NCBI GenBank assembly: GCA_902768785.1
Contig: CACXMM010000018.1
Span: 1-64,000, forward strand
Origin: an uncultured Prevotellaceae bacterium
GTDB taxonomy: Bacteria; Bacteroidota; Bacteroidia; Bacteroidales; Bacteroidaceae
Length of the DNA: 64,000 nt
Direction of reading: 5' to 3'
Shown here: in pieces, positions 1-8,538 of the stretch
Position numbering within the stretch: position 1 is the first letter of the stretch
How the letters are laid out: each line of letters starts with the position of its first letter
Made by a program: the position numbers and the translations under genes
Notes under the pieces: generated by a model
The model's input: the letters and a program-made list of their open reading frames with translations, nothing else
The model's database searches: none
Told to the model about the DNA's origin: nothing

Positions 1-84
1 AAATTATTCAAATTATTCAAATTCGTTTCAAGTTTCTCGCCGAAGGCGATCCCCAAGAAAGAAAATATAGTCTTTTTGCTTCAC

Positions 85-172
85 AAAAACAGTGTTTTCG
101 TCACCTAAAAACGTTGTTTTTACCCCCTAAAACCCATGTTTTTGGAGTCTAAAAACGCCGTTTTCGCCAGTC
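85..172. repeat. Four tandem 22-bp palindromic repeats
   Basis: Four consecutive units start at 85, 107, 129 and 151, an exact 22-bp period. Each has a small palindromic core of the form AAAAAC-nn(n)-GTTTT(T) followed by a 6-base variable part, three of them ending in CT. The remaining sequence up to the rplS promoter (1-426) holds no convincing gene; its first 25 bases are a short tandem repeat (TTATTCAAA). A second array of the same family lies at 39964-40072. Confidence 0.85.
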
Positions 173-426
173 ATCAACGCCGAATTTTCACAATCTGCTC
201 ATTATCAACGACTTACCAACCCTCGCGAGAATTGCGTTTTTCCGACCGAAAGGGTGGGTGATGTCCAAAATGTGCGTTATTCGCGTTAAACGAAGTTAAT
301 CCGTCAAGATAATTTATTAATTTAACAATTAAGGAATAAGAATGCTCATCTACGGCCCTATATGCTCATTTTCATCTCTTTAAGAAGAAAAAAGGAGAAA
401 TATTTTTCTGTTTCAGGAAAAAGTAG

Positions 427-435
427 TACCTTTGC
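427..435 (+). promoter_or_regulatory. rplS promoter -7 box
   Basis: TACCTTTGC matches the Bacteroidetes primary sigma consensus TAnnTTTGC. Transcription would start near 440, giving an 85-base leader before the rplS ATG at 525. Confidence 0.7.
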
Positions 436-524
436 ACCGCTTTTTCGACGTAACCGATGGAAGGAAGAAGAGTAGCCTGTCTATGTTGCGCGAAACTTAT
501 TACGAATTAAACAAATTCAAGACA

Positions 525-893
525 ATGGATTTAATTAAAGTTGCTGAAGAAGCATTTGCAACAGGCAAGCAGCACCCCGAGTTCAAGGCTGGTGATACCA
601 TTACTGTTGCTTACAAGATCATCGAGGGAAACAAGGAGCGTATCCAGCTCTATCGCGGTGTATGTATTAAGATTTGCGGTCATGGTGAGAAGAGACGTTT
701 CACCGTTCGCAAGATGTCAGGTACTGTAGGTGTGGAGCGTATCTTCCCCCTGGAGAGTCCGAACATCGAGAGCATCGAGGTGAACAAGGTAGGTAAGGTG
801 CGTCGCGCCAAGCTGTACTACCTGCGCAAGCTCACGGGTAAGAAAGCCCGCATCGCTGAGAAGCGTTCTCCGATGGCAGAGAAGAAGGATTAA
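525..893 (+). CDS. rplS: 50S ribosomal protein L19
   Basis: L19 sits at the 30S-50S interface of the ribosome. The 122-residue product shows the L19 fold signature: an N-terminal helix ending in FKAGDTI, the IEGNKERIQ(L)Y segment, the [18 protein letters not shown] core and the basic [20 protein letters not shown] tail, with a short lysine-rich extension at the C-terminus. The ATG at 525 is chosen over an upstream in-frame start because L19 begins at MDLIKVAEE and the upstream start lies inside the promoter box. It is monocistronic, with a strong terminator 20 bases after the stop. Nothing is unusual. Confidence 0.97.
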   Translation: MDLIKVAEEAFATGKQHPEFKAGDTITVAYKIIEGNKERIQLYRGVCIKICGHGEKRRFTVRKMSGTVGVERIFPLESPNIESIEVNKVGKVRRAKLYYLRKLTGKKARIAEKRSPMAEKKD

Positions 894-914
894 TCCTTTC
901 TACGAAAGAATAAA

Positions 915-940
915 AGAGACTCGTGCGAGTCTCTTTTTTT
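915..940 (+). terminator. Intrinsic terminator after rplS
   Basis: A 9-bp perfect stem (AGAGACTCG / CGAGTCTCT) is followed by a run of seven T at 934-940. It ends the rplS transcript and can also act on the convergent CapA-type gene. Confidence 0.9.
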
Positions 941-957
941 GTGCATTCCACAAGATA

Positions 958-2088
958 TTACTTCAAGACGATATTCCCTTGATTGTCGATGCGCGCCATA
1001 CTCTGTGGCACATCAGCATCACTGAGCATCTTCATCTGTCGCGGTACTGCATTCGTTTCATCCCTGCGAGGTCCTACACCTTTTTGCTGGATGAAGGAGT
1101 GGATCTTTCCCTGAAGGAAACGTCCGTCGTTGGCAATCTGGATCGTCACCACCGGCGCATAGCCAGAGATTCCCTTCAGACTGATGCCATAGGGAGTACA
1201 GAAGTTGCCAAGACTATACACAATAAACCGTCCCTGGTACACCTCTGCGCAGCGTACCACATGCGGTCCATGACCATAGACCACATCGGCACCGTTGTCG
1301 ATACAGAAATGAGTGAACTCCCGCAGGGAGCCGCGATCCTCATTGAGGAAGATCTCCCTTCCCTGTGGCAGGTGACTGTATGACTGTCCTTCCGCACCAC
1401 CATGGAATGACACCACGACGATATCAGACTTCTGTCGCAGTTCGTCGAGTACCGCCTTTACCAACGACAGGTCGTTATGCCGCATGGTGTATCCGTTATG
1501 TCCGAAGGCACAAAGTCCGAAGCGCACCCCATTGCGCACTACCACAGCACTCCTCACCCGACCGGCGATACCCGAGAAACGGATGTCCTGTTCCTCTAGA
1601 CAACGCTCCGTGGAAAGGATACCCTCCATACCGAAGTCGTTGGCATGGTTATTGGCCATGCTCAGGAAATCGTAACCCGCCTCCTTCAGCAGCGGAGCAA
1701 AACGGGTAGGCATGCGGAAGGCATAGCTGACATTAGATACTTTCTTCGTGGTCTGTCCACCATCACAGAGCGCTCCTTCGAGATTCCCCACGGCCAAGTC
1801 TGCACCAAAGAGGAGATCCTTCACGTCGCGGAAGAGATTCTTACCATCGTTGGCGGGAAGCATCACACTGGGGAAGGTGGTGCCCATCATGATATCACCC
1901 GTCATGGCAATGGTCAGCGTATCGGGCATAGCACCAGAAAGAGCCCCGCTGCCATCATCCTCCAAGACAGTGCTGTCGGAGTCCAATGGCTGTAAAACAG
2001 ACGATGCCGGCATTTTCCTGCCAGCATCCGTAGAAGGTGAGCAGGCAAACAAGAATCCTGCTACTAATAATATAAAATGTGACTTCAT
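958..2088 (-). CDS. CapA-family lipoprotein (PGA_cap metallophosphatase-like)
   Basis: A 376-residue protein of the CapA / poly-gamma-glutamate capsule family (PGA_cap fold, related to calcineurin-like phosphoesterases). The N-terminus carries a lipoprotein signal with the lipobox LLVAGFLFAC (Cys16), so it should be anchored to the envelope. The domain begins near residue 57 (TIAMTGDIMMGT), with NLEGALC, MANNHANDFG, VSFHGGAEG and YGHGPHVVR motifs, the His/Asp positions expected for metal binding. It lies 8 bases downstream of an NlpC/P60 hydrolase gene, so the two are probably cotranscribed and act at the cell wall. No other capsule polymerisation gene is nearby, so a role in poly-gamma-glutamate synthesis is not supported; the true substrate is unknown. 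Confidence 0.88.
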   Translation of the reverse strand: MKSHFILLVAGFLFACSPSTDAGRKMPASSVLQPLDSDSTVLEDDGSGALSGAMPDTLTIAMTGDIMMGTTFPSVMLPANDGKNLFRDVKDLLFGADLAVGNLEGALCDGGQTTKKVSNVSYAFRMPTRFAPLLKEAGYDFLSMANNHANDFGMEGILSTERCLEEQDIRFSGIAGRVRSAVVVRNGVRFGLCAFGHNGYTMRHNDLSLVKAVLDELRQKSDIVVVSFHGGAEGQSYSHLPQGREIFLNEDRGSLREFTHFCIDNGADVVYGHGPHVVRCAEVYQGRFIVYSLGNFCTPYGISLKGISGYAPVVTIQIANDGRFLQGKIHSFIQQKGVGPRRDETNAVPRQMKMLSDADVPQSMARIDNQGNIVLK

Positions 2089-2096
2089 ATCTTTCG

Positions 2097-2666
2097 TTAA
2101 ATCACGCGGCGGGCACCGATATATCGGCGGGAGTAGTAGCCATCACGGGAGTTGCTCACCTTCACGCCATTCGAACTGCTGGCATGGATGAAATTGAACG
2201 TACCGCTGACGGGATCCACATCCACGACGATTCCCACATGCCCCACATTGCGCCCACTGCCTGGACTGGTGAAGAACACCAAGTCACCAGCCTGAATCTC
2301 ACTGTTGCGTATCGGCATGTTCTTGGCATACTGATCACGAGAGGAACAGCCTATCGACTTGTTCAATTGTGCATACACATAGCTGGTGAAGCCAGAGCAA
2401 TCGAAGGCATAGGGACCTTTGGCACCACTGCGGTAGCGGGCACCAATATGAGAGAAAGCCTCATTCATCAGATTGTCGATAGCTGCATAGCTATCCTGGT
2501 AGTCATACTCCTCTCCAGTGTAGAGGAAGTCGTAGTTATCTATCTCCTGATATCTTTGCTCAGTCTTGGGTGCAGCCTGTCTTGCTGTCTTTTTCCGCTT
2601 AGCGGAAGAAGGAGCCAATGAGGATGCCAACATCAATACCACGCAAAGAATAATTTTCTTACTCAT
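2097..2666 (-). CDS. NlpC/P60 family cell-wall hydrolase
   Basis: A 189-residue exported cysteine peptidase-like protein that should cleave peptidoglycan stem peptides (gamma-D-Glu-diamino acid bonds in the family). An N-terminal signal peptide (about residues 1-22) is followed by a basic linker and one NlpC/P60 domain from about 62. The catalytic triad is visible: Cys90 in DCSGFTSY, His143 in VGHVGIVV and His161 in FIHASS. It is the first gene of a probable two-gene operon with the CapA-like lipoprotein. A TATCTTTGC promoter lies about 110 bases upstream. Confidence 0.93.
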   Translation of the reverse strand: MSKKIILCVVLMLASSLAPSSAKRKKTARQAAPKTEQRYQEIDNYDFLYTGEEYDYQDSYAAIDNLMNEAFSHIGARYRSGAKGPYAFDCSGFTSYVYAQLNKSIGCSSRDQYAKNMPIRNSEIQAGDLVFFTSPGSGRNVGHVGIVVDVDPVSGTFNFIHASSSNGVKVSNSRDGYYSRRYIGARRVI

Positions 2667-2778
2667 TATTTATTTAGGTTAGGGTGACAAGAACCATAAC
2701 GGAGAATCTCTCCAGTTCTTAGAAATCGTACTTCAGAAAGAAATCCCAGAAAAAAAGAGCCTCTCTGAACTTTCGATT

Positions 2779-2787
2779 GCAAAGATA
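2779..2787 (-). promoter_or_regulatory. Promoter -7 box for the NlpC/P60-CapA operon
   Basis: Read on the minus strand the box is TATCTTTGC. It gives a leader of about 110 bases. The rest of the divergent gap 2667-3161 shows no gene; a short imperfect hairpin (CCTTTAAC / GTTTAAGG) is present around 3055-3075. Confidence 0.65.
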
Positions 2788-3127
2788 CAAAAAATATAGC
2801 GGGCATAAAAACGGGTTTACATCTTTTTGGATATGTCGAAAAGTCGGTTTTTGTCTCCCGCATTTCCTCTTAATCACATGATAACAGGCATTTAGGGCAT
2901 CTGTTTCACGTAAAGGACAAAATGTGTGCGTTCACGTTTTTTAATATCGTTCTCCTATTTCATTTAACATTTCGTGAATCGCAGCATCTAAAAAAGATGT
3001 TTGGCCATCCTCTGTTTTCAGATAAAAGCGTTGGCAATATCTTCAAGTTTTTGTACCTTTAACTTCGTTTAAGGTGCTCCCGTTCGGAAAAACCCAAAAT
3101 ACTTTTGGTTTTTCGCTCACTTATCCG

Positions 3128-3136
3128 TACCTTTGC
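3128..3136 (+). promoter_or_regulatory. Promoter of the purH-like gene
   Basis: TACCTTTGC with an upstream TTTG at 3104-3107 (20-base spacing), a good match to the Bacteroidetes two-part consensus. The start codon at 3162 lies about 20 bases after the expected transcription start. Confidence 0.75.
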
Positions 3137-3161
3137 AGTCGTAAAAGAGAAAGACTGTAAA

Positions 3162-4346
3162 ATGAAAGAATTAGCACTGAAGTACGGATGTAATCCCAAC
3201 CAGAAGCCGTCGCGTATCCTGATGACCGAGGGCGAGTTACCCATTGAAGTATTGAACGGCCGTCCCGGCTATATCAATTTCCTTGATGCACTGAACAGCT
3301 GGCAGTTAGTGAAAGAGATGAAAGCCGCCACAGGACTGCCCTCAGCCGCCAGTTTCAAGCATGTGTCTCCCGCTGGTGCTGCAGTAGGTCTGCCACTTAG
3401 CGACACGCTGAAGAAGATCTATTTCGTAGATGATGTGAAGGGACTGGACGACTCCCCCGTGGCTTGTGCCTATGCCCGTGCCAGAGGTGCCGACCGCATG
3501 AGCTCTTATGGTGACTTCGTGGCTTTGTCGGATACCTGTGATGCCGTCACCGCGACCCTGCTGAAACGGGAGGTGTCGGATGGTGTCATCGCTCCCGATT
3601 ACACGGAGGAGGCTCTGCAGATTCTCCGTGAGAAGCGCAAAGGGACGTATAATGTCATCAAGATCGACCCCAGCTACGTACCCGAGCCCGTGGAGCGCAA
3701 GCAGGTGTTTGGTATCACCTTTGAGCAGGGACGTAACGAGATCAAGCTCGACGACCCCGCCCTGTTTGAGAATATCCCCACTGCGAATAAGGAATTCCCC
3801 GCCGATGCCAAGCGCGACCTGATCATCGCACTCATCACCCTGAAATATACACAGAGTAACTCGGTGTGCTACGTGAAGGACGGACAGGCCATCGGCATCG
3901 GTGCCGGACAGCAGAGCCGTATCCACTGCACACGCTTAGCTGGTAACAAAGCTGACATCTGGTGGCTGCGCCAGCATCCCAAAGTGATGGCACTGCCCTT
4001 CGTTGACGGCATCCGCCGTGCAGACCGCGACAACACCATCGATATCTATATCTCCGACGACCACGACGATGTACTGGCAGAGGGTGAGTGGCAGAAGTTC
4101 TTCAAGGAGAAACCTGAGGTGCTCACCCGTGAGGAGAAAAAGGAGTGGATTGCCAAGAACACCCGTGTGTCTCTGGGTAGCGATGCCTTCTTCCCCTTCG
4201 GTGACAATGTGGAGCGCGCCCACAAGAGTGGTGTGGAGTTCATTGCACAGGCTGGCGGTTCCGTCCGTGACGACCATGTCATCATGACCTGCGACAAATA
4301 CGGCATTGCTATGGCATTCACCGGTGTCCGTCTGTTCCACCACTAA
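3162..4346 (+). CDS. AICAR transformylase-like protein (PurH C-terminal domain only)
   Basis: A 394-residue protein homologous to the AICAR formyltransferase half of PurH, which transfers a formyl group from 10-formyl-THF in the penultimate step of IMP synthesis. The catalytic Lys66-His67 pair is present in FKHVSPAG, and YGCNPNQKP, SYGDFVALSD, GAGQQSR and SDAFFPFGDNVE motifs follow. The usual N-terminal IMP cyclohydrolase domain (about 200 residues) is absent. Bacteroidetes often carry such a single-domain paralogue; whether it is the main transformylase or a second copy cannot be judged from this window. The ATG at 3162 fits the promoter and the family start. A small basic protein gene follows 36 bases later. 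Confidence 0.9.
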   Translation: MKELALKYGCNPNQKPSRILMTEGELPIEVLNGRPGYINFLDALNSWQLVKEMKAATGLPSAASFKHVSPAGAAVGLPLSDTLKKIYFVDDVKGLDDSPVACAYARARGADRMSSYGDFVALSDTCDAVTATLLKREVSDGVIAPDYTEEALQILREKRKGTYNVIKIDPSYVPEPVERKQVFGITFEQGRNEIKLDDPALFENIPTANKEFPADAKRDLIIALITLKYTQSNSVCYVKDGQAIGIGAGQQSRIHCTRLAGNKADIWWLRQHPKVMALPFVDGIRRADRDNTIDIYISDDHDDVLAEGEWQKFFKEKPEVLTREEKKEWIAKNTRVSLGSDAFFPFGDNVERAHKSGVEFIAQAGGSVRDDHVIMTCDKYGIAMAFTGVRLFHH

Positions 4347-4382
4347 ACAAATTGAGAATAAGAAATTGATAATTGACAATTA

Positions 4383-4577
4383 ATGAGTAAGGAAGACGAT
4401 TTTCAGAGCATTCTGGAGAATGGTATCGGCTTCGGTCGTGGCGGTGTTACCCGTAATGATGATGGCAAGGTGAAGACCAAGGCCAAGAAAAAGAAGTATA
4501 TCACGGGAGCCCACGGCAGTGGCTCGGCCATGCAGAAAGCAAAATACCGTAAGCAACGGGCCAACAGACATAAATAA
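4383..4577 (+). CDS. Small basic protein of unknown function
   Basis: A 64-residue ORF directly downstream of the purH-like gene in the same direction. The first third is acidic and polar (MSKEDDFQSILENG), then a glycine-rich turn, a lysine-rich block (KTKAKKKKY) and a basic tail ending in RKQRANRHK. The composition suggests nucleic-acid or ribosome association, but I recognise no family; it is not clearly protein Thx. Codon use matches its neighbours and there is no competing ORF on either strand of convincing content, so it is probably real. Confidence 0.6.
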   Translation: MSKEDDFQSILENGIGFGRGGVTRNDDGKVKTKAKKKKYITGAHGSGSAMQKAKYRKQRANRHK

Positions 4578-4589
4578 ACTTGTAAAAAC

Positions 4590-4754
4590 GGGGGTGTTGT
4601 GTCAAAATAATCTGTTGGTCGCCCTTTGGGCGAGAAATCGAACAAAATCTAAACAAATCTAACAAATAAAATGCAGAAAGACAGAGTGATAGATTTTGTT
4701 AAGATTTTGGTCGATTTCTGCGCGAAGCGCATTCCCCCCATTTTGACACACCCC
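4590..4754. repeat. 165-bp imperfect foldback (MITE-like) element
   Basis: The ends are imperfect inverted repeats: GGGGTGTTGTGTCAAAAT at 4591-4608 against ATTTTGACACACCCC at 4740-4754. Inside, a second pair of arms (GAAATCGA..AAAATCT against AGATTTTG..TCGATTTC) continues the symmetry, and each arm carries its own small hairpin (TCGCCC-TTT-GGGCGA at 4618-4632; TGCGC-GAA-GCGCA around 4719-4731). No coding sequence is inside. It fills the convergent gap between the small basic protein and pgeF. It may be a miniature transposable element or a large bidirectional terminator; I see no clear target duplication. Confidence 0.6.
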
Positions 4755-4758
4755 TTTC

Positions 4759-5577
4759 TTATCTTAATACGATTCCTGTGAAGATTCTGCCTGATTGGAT
4801 TCCTAACCTACGGGCAGAGAAGAAGTCATCGCTATGACGATAAGTACAGATACCTGAAGAGAGGATCTGTGTGGCAGGAAGTCCTGCCGACAGCAGCTGA
4901 AACCGGTTACAGGCAGGAAGATCGATATGCCACTTCTCCCCCACCTCATCCTTACGCATCGCCGGAAAACGTCTTGCCAGTTTCTCCATAGGGAAACGTG
5001 CATCGGCAAAGGCAGCATATACCTCCTCACCAACCTCGAAACTCTCCAATGAGATGCCTGGTCCGATGACAGCTTTCATCCTTTGCGGTACTGATCCATA
5101 CCGCTGCTGCATGTGTAAGATTGTCTTCTCCACAATCCGTGCCACCGTACCACGCCATCCCGCATGGACAGCCGCTGCCACATGGTGTTGCGGATCATAA
5201 AGCAAGACAGGAATACAGTCGGCAGTAGAAACGCCGATGCAACAGTTGGTTATGTTTGTCGTGATGGCATCCTTACCCTCCAGCAAGAGGGGTAAAGCAT
5301 CGGGGGATGTGACCTGTAACAAGTCCTCTGTGATATCCACCACCTCCGTATGATGAGTCTGATGAGGTAAGAACAGACGATCGTTTCTCACTGCTAACCT
5401 CTCACAGAGAGCCTGACGGTTCTGAGAGACATGGGATTCCTCATCTCCACAAAAGGGATTGATGTTCAAACTGGCATAGGTTCCTTGGCTACACCCTCCA
5501 TGACGTGTCGTACTGAATGCCGTCACCTGAGGGTCTAAGGCATATTCGTGGAGCAGGGGGTTATTCCTCATCGACAT
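4759..5577 (-). CDS. pgeF: Peptidoglycan editing factor / multicopper polyphenol oxidase family (YfiH)
   Basis: A 272-residue YfiH/PgeF (DUF152) protein. Family members act as purine-nucleoside phosphorylase/laccase-like enzymes and in E. coli PgeF removes wrongly incorporated residues from muropeptides. The metal-binding signature is visible: TTRHGG near the N-terminus, [21 protein letters not shown] and VHAGWRGT, then [13 protein letters not shown]. The start codon overlaps the end of obgE by 17 bases, so both are translated from one mRNA: hpt-adk, obgE, pgeF. Confidence 0.92.
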   Translation of the reverse strand: MSMRNNPLLHEYALDPQVTAFSTTRHGGCSQGTYASLNINPFCGDEESHVSQNRQALCERLAVRNDRLFLPHQTHHTEVVDITEDLLQVTSPDALPLLLEGKDAITTNITNCCIGVSTADCIPVLLYDPQHHVAAAVHAGWRGTVARIVEKTILHMQQRYGSVPQRMKAVIGPGISLESFEVGEEVYAAFADARFPMEKLARRFPAMRKDEVGEKWHIDLPACNRFQLLSAGLPATQILSSGICTYRHSDDFFSARRLGIQSGRIFTGIVLR

Positions 5578-6733
5578 CCTCTATCTCATAATCCTCCAGT
5601 TCCTCGATATCCTCCACCTCATCGTCATCCACGAACAGGATCTCATCCTCGCCCTCATCAGCCAGTTCCCTGGCAAAGCGCCGCATATCCTTGTCACGAT
5701 GTACCAGAGTGTCCTCAGCGGTAATCTCCTGCAGTTTGTTACTCTCACTGTTCAGTTCCCGCCACAGCACATCCTTCAATTCATCCAAGCCGAAACCTGT
5801 CACGGCGGAGATGAACACCACGGGAAGGTCATCAGGCAGCGTCTCCTTCAGCATCTCTATCAGCTCCTCATCGAGCAGGTCGCATTTCGTAACGGCCAGC
5901 ACACGGTGCTTGTCGAGCATCTCGGGATTAAACTGTCGCAGTTCGTTCAGCAGGATCTCATATTCTTTCTTGATGTCATCAGTGTCACCTGGTACCATGA
6001 ACAGCAGTAGGGAGTTCCGTTCGATATGACGGAGGAAACGGAGTCCCAAGCCCTTTCCCTCACTGGCTCCCTCAATGATGCCAGGGATGTCGGCCATCAC
6101 AAACGACTGATTATCGCGATACCCCACGATGCCCAGCGAGGGTTCCATGGTGGTGAAGGGATAGTTGGCAATCTTCGGACGGGCATTCGAGAGAGAGGAT
6201 ACCAACGTTGACTTTCCCGCATTGGGGAATCCCACAAGTCCCACATCAGCCAGCAGTTTCAGTTCGAGGATGACGGTCATCTCCTGCATCGGCTCTCCAG
6301 GCTGGGCAAAACGAGGTGCCTGATTTGTGGCACTGCGGAACTGGAAGTTACCCAATCCTCCGCGTCCGCCCTTCAGCAAGACCACCTCCTGACCATCGTA
6401 GGTCACATCGCAGACGTACTTTCCAGTCTCGGCGTTATACACCACCGTCCCACAGGGTACGTCGATATACGCATCCTTGCCATCGGTGCCATGACACTTG
6501 TCCTTACCGCCGTTACCGCCATGTTCGGCTTTTACATGGCGCTGGAATTTCAGATGCAGAAGAGTCCAGTAGTTGTGATTACCTCGTAGGATCACACTAC
6601 CGCCCTTGCCGCCGTCACCGCCATCAGGTCCGCCGTTGGGGTTATATTTGATATGCTTGAGGTGCATAGACCCACGGCCGCCCTTTCCTGAGCGGCAGTA
6701 GATCTTCACATAGTCAACGAAATTACTCTCCAT
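5561..6733 (-). CDS. obgE: GTPase ObgE/CgtA
   Basis: A 390-residue Obg-family GTPase that binds the 50S subunit and couples ribosome maturation to growth. The N-terminal glycine-rich Obg domain (1-158; [14 protein letters not shown]) precedes the G domain with G1 [10 protein letters not shown]3 DIPGIIEG and G4 TKCD. The C-terminus is a very acidic tail ([17 protein letters not shown]) typical of Bacteroidetes. Its ATG overlaps the adk stop by one base (TAATG), showing translational coupling with the upstream hpt-adk gene; the 3' end overlaps pgeF. Confidence 0.96.
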   Translation of the reverse strand: MESNFVDYVKIYCRSGKGGRGSMHLKHIKYNPNGGPDGGDGGKGGSVILRGNHNYWTLLHLKFQRHVKAEHGGNGGKDKCHGTDGKDAYIDVPCGTVVYNAETGKYVCDVTYDGQEVVLLKGGRGGLGNFQFRSATNQAPRFAQPGEPMQEMTVILELKLLADVGLVGFPNAGKSTLVSSLSNARPKIANYPFTTMEPSLGIVGYRDNQSFVMADIPGIIEGASEGKGLGLRFLRHIERNSLLLFMVPGDTDDIKKEYEILLNELRQFNPEMLDKHRVLAVTKCDLLDEELIEMLKETLPDDLPVVFISAVTGFGLDELKDVLWRELNSESNKLQEITAEDTLVHRDKDMRRFARELADEGEDEILFVDDDEVEDIEELEDYEIEDVDEE

Positions 6734-7863
6734 TATATGTTGTCAATTACCTTCTGTATATCACCGAAGATACGGTCGAGTGCTCCCAGTCCGTCGATAT
6801 GATGGTGGATACCCTCTTTCTTATACCATTCGATGAGAGGAGCCGTCTGACTATGATAAACATCCAGACGCTTCTTGATGGTCTCGGCATTGTCATCACT
6901 GCGACCGCTTTCCTGACCGCGTTTGATCAGACGAGACATCAGCTCATCCTCCGGCACATCCAACTCTATCATCGCGGCAATCTGATGTCCCCGCTCCTCG
7001 AGCATCTTCTTCAAAGCCTCAGCCTGTGGGATCGTACGGGGGAAGCCATCGAAGATCACACCGGCATGTTCCTTGCCGAAGCCGTCATAGACACTGGCAA
7101 GGATACTCACCATCAGGTCATCGGGAATCAGCTGTCCTTTATCGATGAACGAAGCGGCCGTCTTACCCAGTTCCGAACCCTTCTTGATCTCACTGCGGAG
7201 GACATCACCGGTGGAGATATGTCCCAGACCGTACTTCTCGATTATTAAGTCACTTTGTGTCCCCTTCCCTGATCCGGGGGCACCAAAAATTACAATGTTC
7301 TTCATATTGTCTATTGATAATGATGATTCTTTCAGCAACGTGTAGATATCGCGGAGATTCCGACCCTGCTGGTCATAATCCAGACCATAGCCCACTATGA
7401 AATCGTTGGGGATTTCCATGGCAGCGTATTCGATATCGAGATCGACCTTCAGCTTGTCTGGTTTCACCAGCAAGGCACAGATATGGATGGAGGCAGGGTT
7501 CCGCGTCCCCAACGTCTCGATCATACGCTTCATGGTAAGTCCGGTATCCACGATGTCTTCAATGATCACCACGGTACGGTTGGTCAGGTCCTCGTTAATA
7601 CCCAGCACCTCAGAGACTTTTCCCGTGGAGGTGACTCCTTGGTAGGAAGCCAGTTTCACGAAAGATATTTCACAAGGGATCGTCACTCTGCGCATCAGGT
7701 CGGCAGCGAACACGAAGGCACCATTCAACACAGCAAGGAAAAGGGGATTCTTCCCAGCCATATCGCGGTTGATTTTGTCGGCCACGACCTGCACACGTTT
7801 TAAGATCTCTTCCTCTGGAATAGAGGTTTTGAATGTTTTGTCTTTGATTTGAACGATACTCAT
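6733..7863 (-). CDS. Hypoxanthine phosphoribosyltransferase-adenylate kinase fusion
   Basis: One uninterrupted 376-residue frame encodes two purine enzymes. Residues 1-186 are hypoxanthine phosphoribosyltransferase (purine salvage, IMP/GMP formation) with the PRPP loop [13 protein letters not shown]. Residues 187-376 are a complete 190-residue adenylate kinase: P-loop [26 protein letters not shown] and a short LID. The junction ([17 protein letters not shown]) has no stop. An internal ATG at 7303-7305 matches a normal Adk start, so separate Adk could also be made. In relatives hpt and adk are usually adjacent separate genes. The start at 7863 follows a TATCTTTGC promoter by 22 bases; obgE and pgeF follow in the operon. 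Confidence 0.93.
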   Translation of the reverse strand: MSIVQIKDKTFKTSIPEEEILKRVQVVADKINRDMAGKNPLFLAVLNGAFVFAADLMRRVTIPCEISFVKLASYQGVTSTGKVSEVLGINEDLTNRTVVIIEDIVDTGLTMKRMIETLGTRNPASIHICALLVKPDKLKVDLDIEYAAMEIPNDFIVGYGLDYDQQGRNLRDIYTLLKESSLSIDNMKNIVIFGAPGSGKGTQSDLIIEKYGLGHISTGDVLRSEIKKGSELGKTAASFIDKGQLIPDDLMVSILASVYDGFGKEHAGVIFDGFPRTIPQAEALKKMLEERGHQIAAMIELDVPEDELMSRLIKRGQESGRSDDNAETIKKRLDVYHSQTAPLIEWYKKEGIHHHIDGLGALDRIFGDIQKVIDNI

Positions 7864-7885
7864 GATAGCTGTTTCTTTATTGGTC

Positions 7886-7894
7886 GCAAAGATA
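7886..7894 (-). promoter_or_regulatory. Promoter -7 box for hpt-adk-obgE-pgeF
   Basis: Minus-strand TATCTTTGC, 22 bases before the hpt-adk start codon. Confidence 0.7.
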
Positions 7895-7975
7895 CAAAAA
7901 AAAGAGTGAAAAGCCAAATTTGTTTAGGCTTTTCAGAGAAAGAGGAATAGATACCTCGTGGTTCAGGCCATCAGG

Positions 7976-8371
7976 TTATTTCTTACCGAAGATACCTTTG
8001 AGGAATCCGCTGACCTTGGATCCTGTTTTCTTCACGCCCTTGATCACCTTCTGTCCTACACTGTCAACCTTCTCTCCTACCTTCGAGGCAGTGCGGCCAA
8101 CCACCTTTTTCTGATAACGGGTGCGCAGTTCGGTATATTTGGAGATCTGCTCATCTGTCATCATTGCCTTATACGTTTCATGATACTCAGCGGTGAGTTC
8201 GTCGTACTTAGCTGAGTACACCTCATAATTCTCATCGGTAATCGTCTTCTCTGCCTCTACCATCACGACAAGTGCATGGTAGCGCTCCAGGAAGCTATCC
8301 ACTTTGCTCTCCTGTGCCCACCCTGTAAGGCACATCATCAAGAGCCCTAAAACAATCAATCCTTTCTTCAT
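7976..8371 (-). CDS. Small secreted protein, function unknown (DUF6565-like)
   Basis: A 131-residue exported protein with a clear signal peptide (residues 1-19, ending GWAQ). The mature part is mostly helical and charged, around 60 residues with regular Tyr/Glu spacing (YHALVVMVEAEKTITDENYEVY), followed by a basic glycine/valine-rich tail (KVGEKVDSVGQKVIKGVKKTGSKV) that resembles an amphipathic helix. It resembles DUF6565-type Bacteroidetes proteins, though I am not sure of the assignment. It is flanked by gaps of about 110 and 170 bases and looks monocistronic. Confidence 0.7.
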   Translation of the reverse strand: MKKGLIVLGLLMMCLTGWAQESKVDSFLERYHALVVMVEAEKTITDENYEVYSAKYDELTAEYHETYKAMMTDEQISKYTELRTRYQKKVVGRTASKVGEKVDSVGQKVIKGVKKTGSKVSGFLKGIFGKK

Positions 8372-8525
8372 TTTCTTCTATTTATTGATAAAACTGCAAC
8401 AAAATTAATCATTCTCTACCGACTTTGGTAACATTTTATTCTTTATTAGCAGTAAATATGAGTATTTAAATAACAAAAATTGAAAAAATATAGACGGATA
8501 TGACCGCGGAATCCTATTTATTTTG

Positions 8526-8534
8526 TATTTTTGC
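8526..8534 (+). promoter_or_regulatory. nnr promoter, apparently leaderless
   Basis: TATTTTTGC ends only 4 bases before the nnr ATG at 8539. The start predicted from this box coincides with the start codon, so the mRNA may have no 5' leader. Confidence 0.65.
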
Positions 8535-8538
8535 AGGG

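Noticed and set aside
85-172. Possible CRISPR array
   Set aside because: Units are 22 bp in direct succession with only 6 variable bases; there are no spacers and no cas genes. The same holds for 39964-40072.
2666-2863. 65-codon minus-strand frame upstream of the NlpC/P60 gene
   Set aside because: It contains the promoter box and leader of the operon and has no recognisable content.
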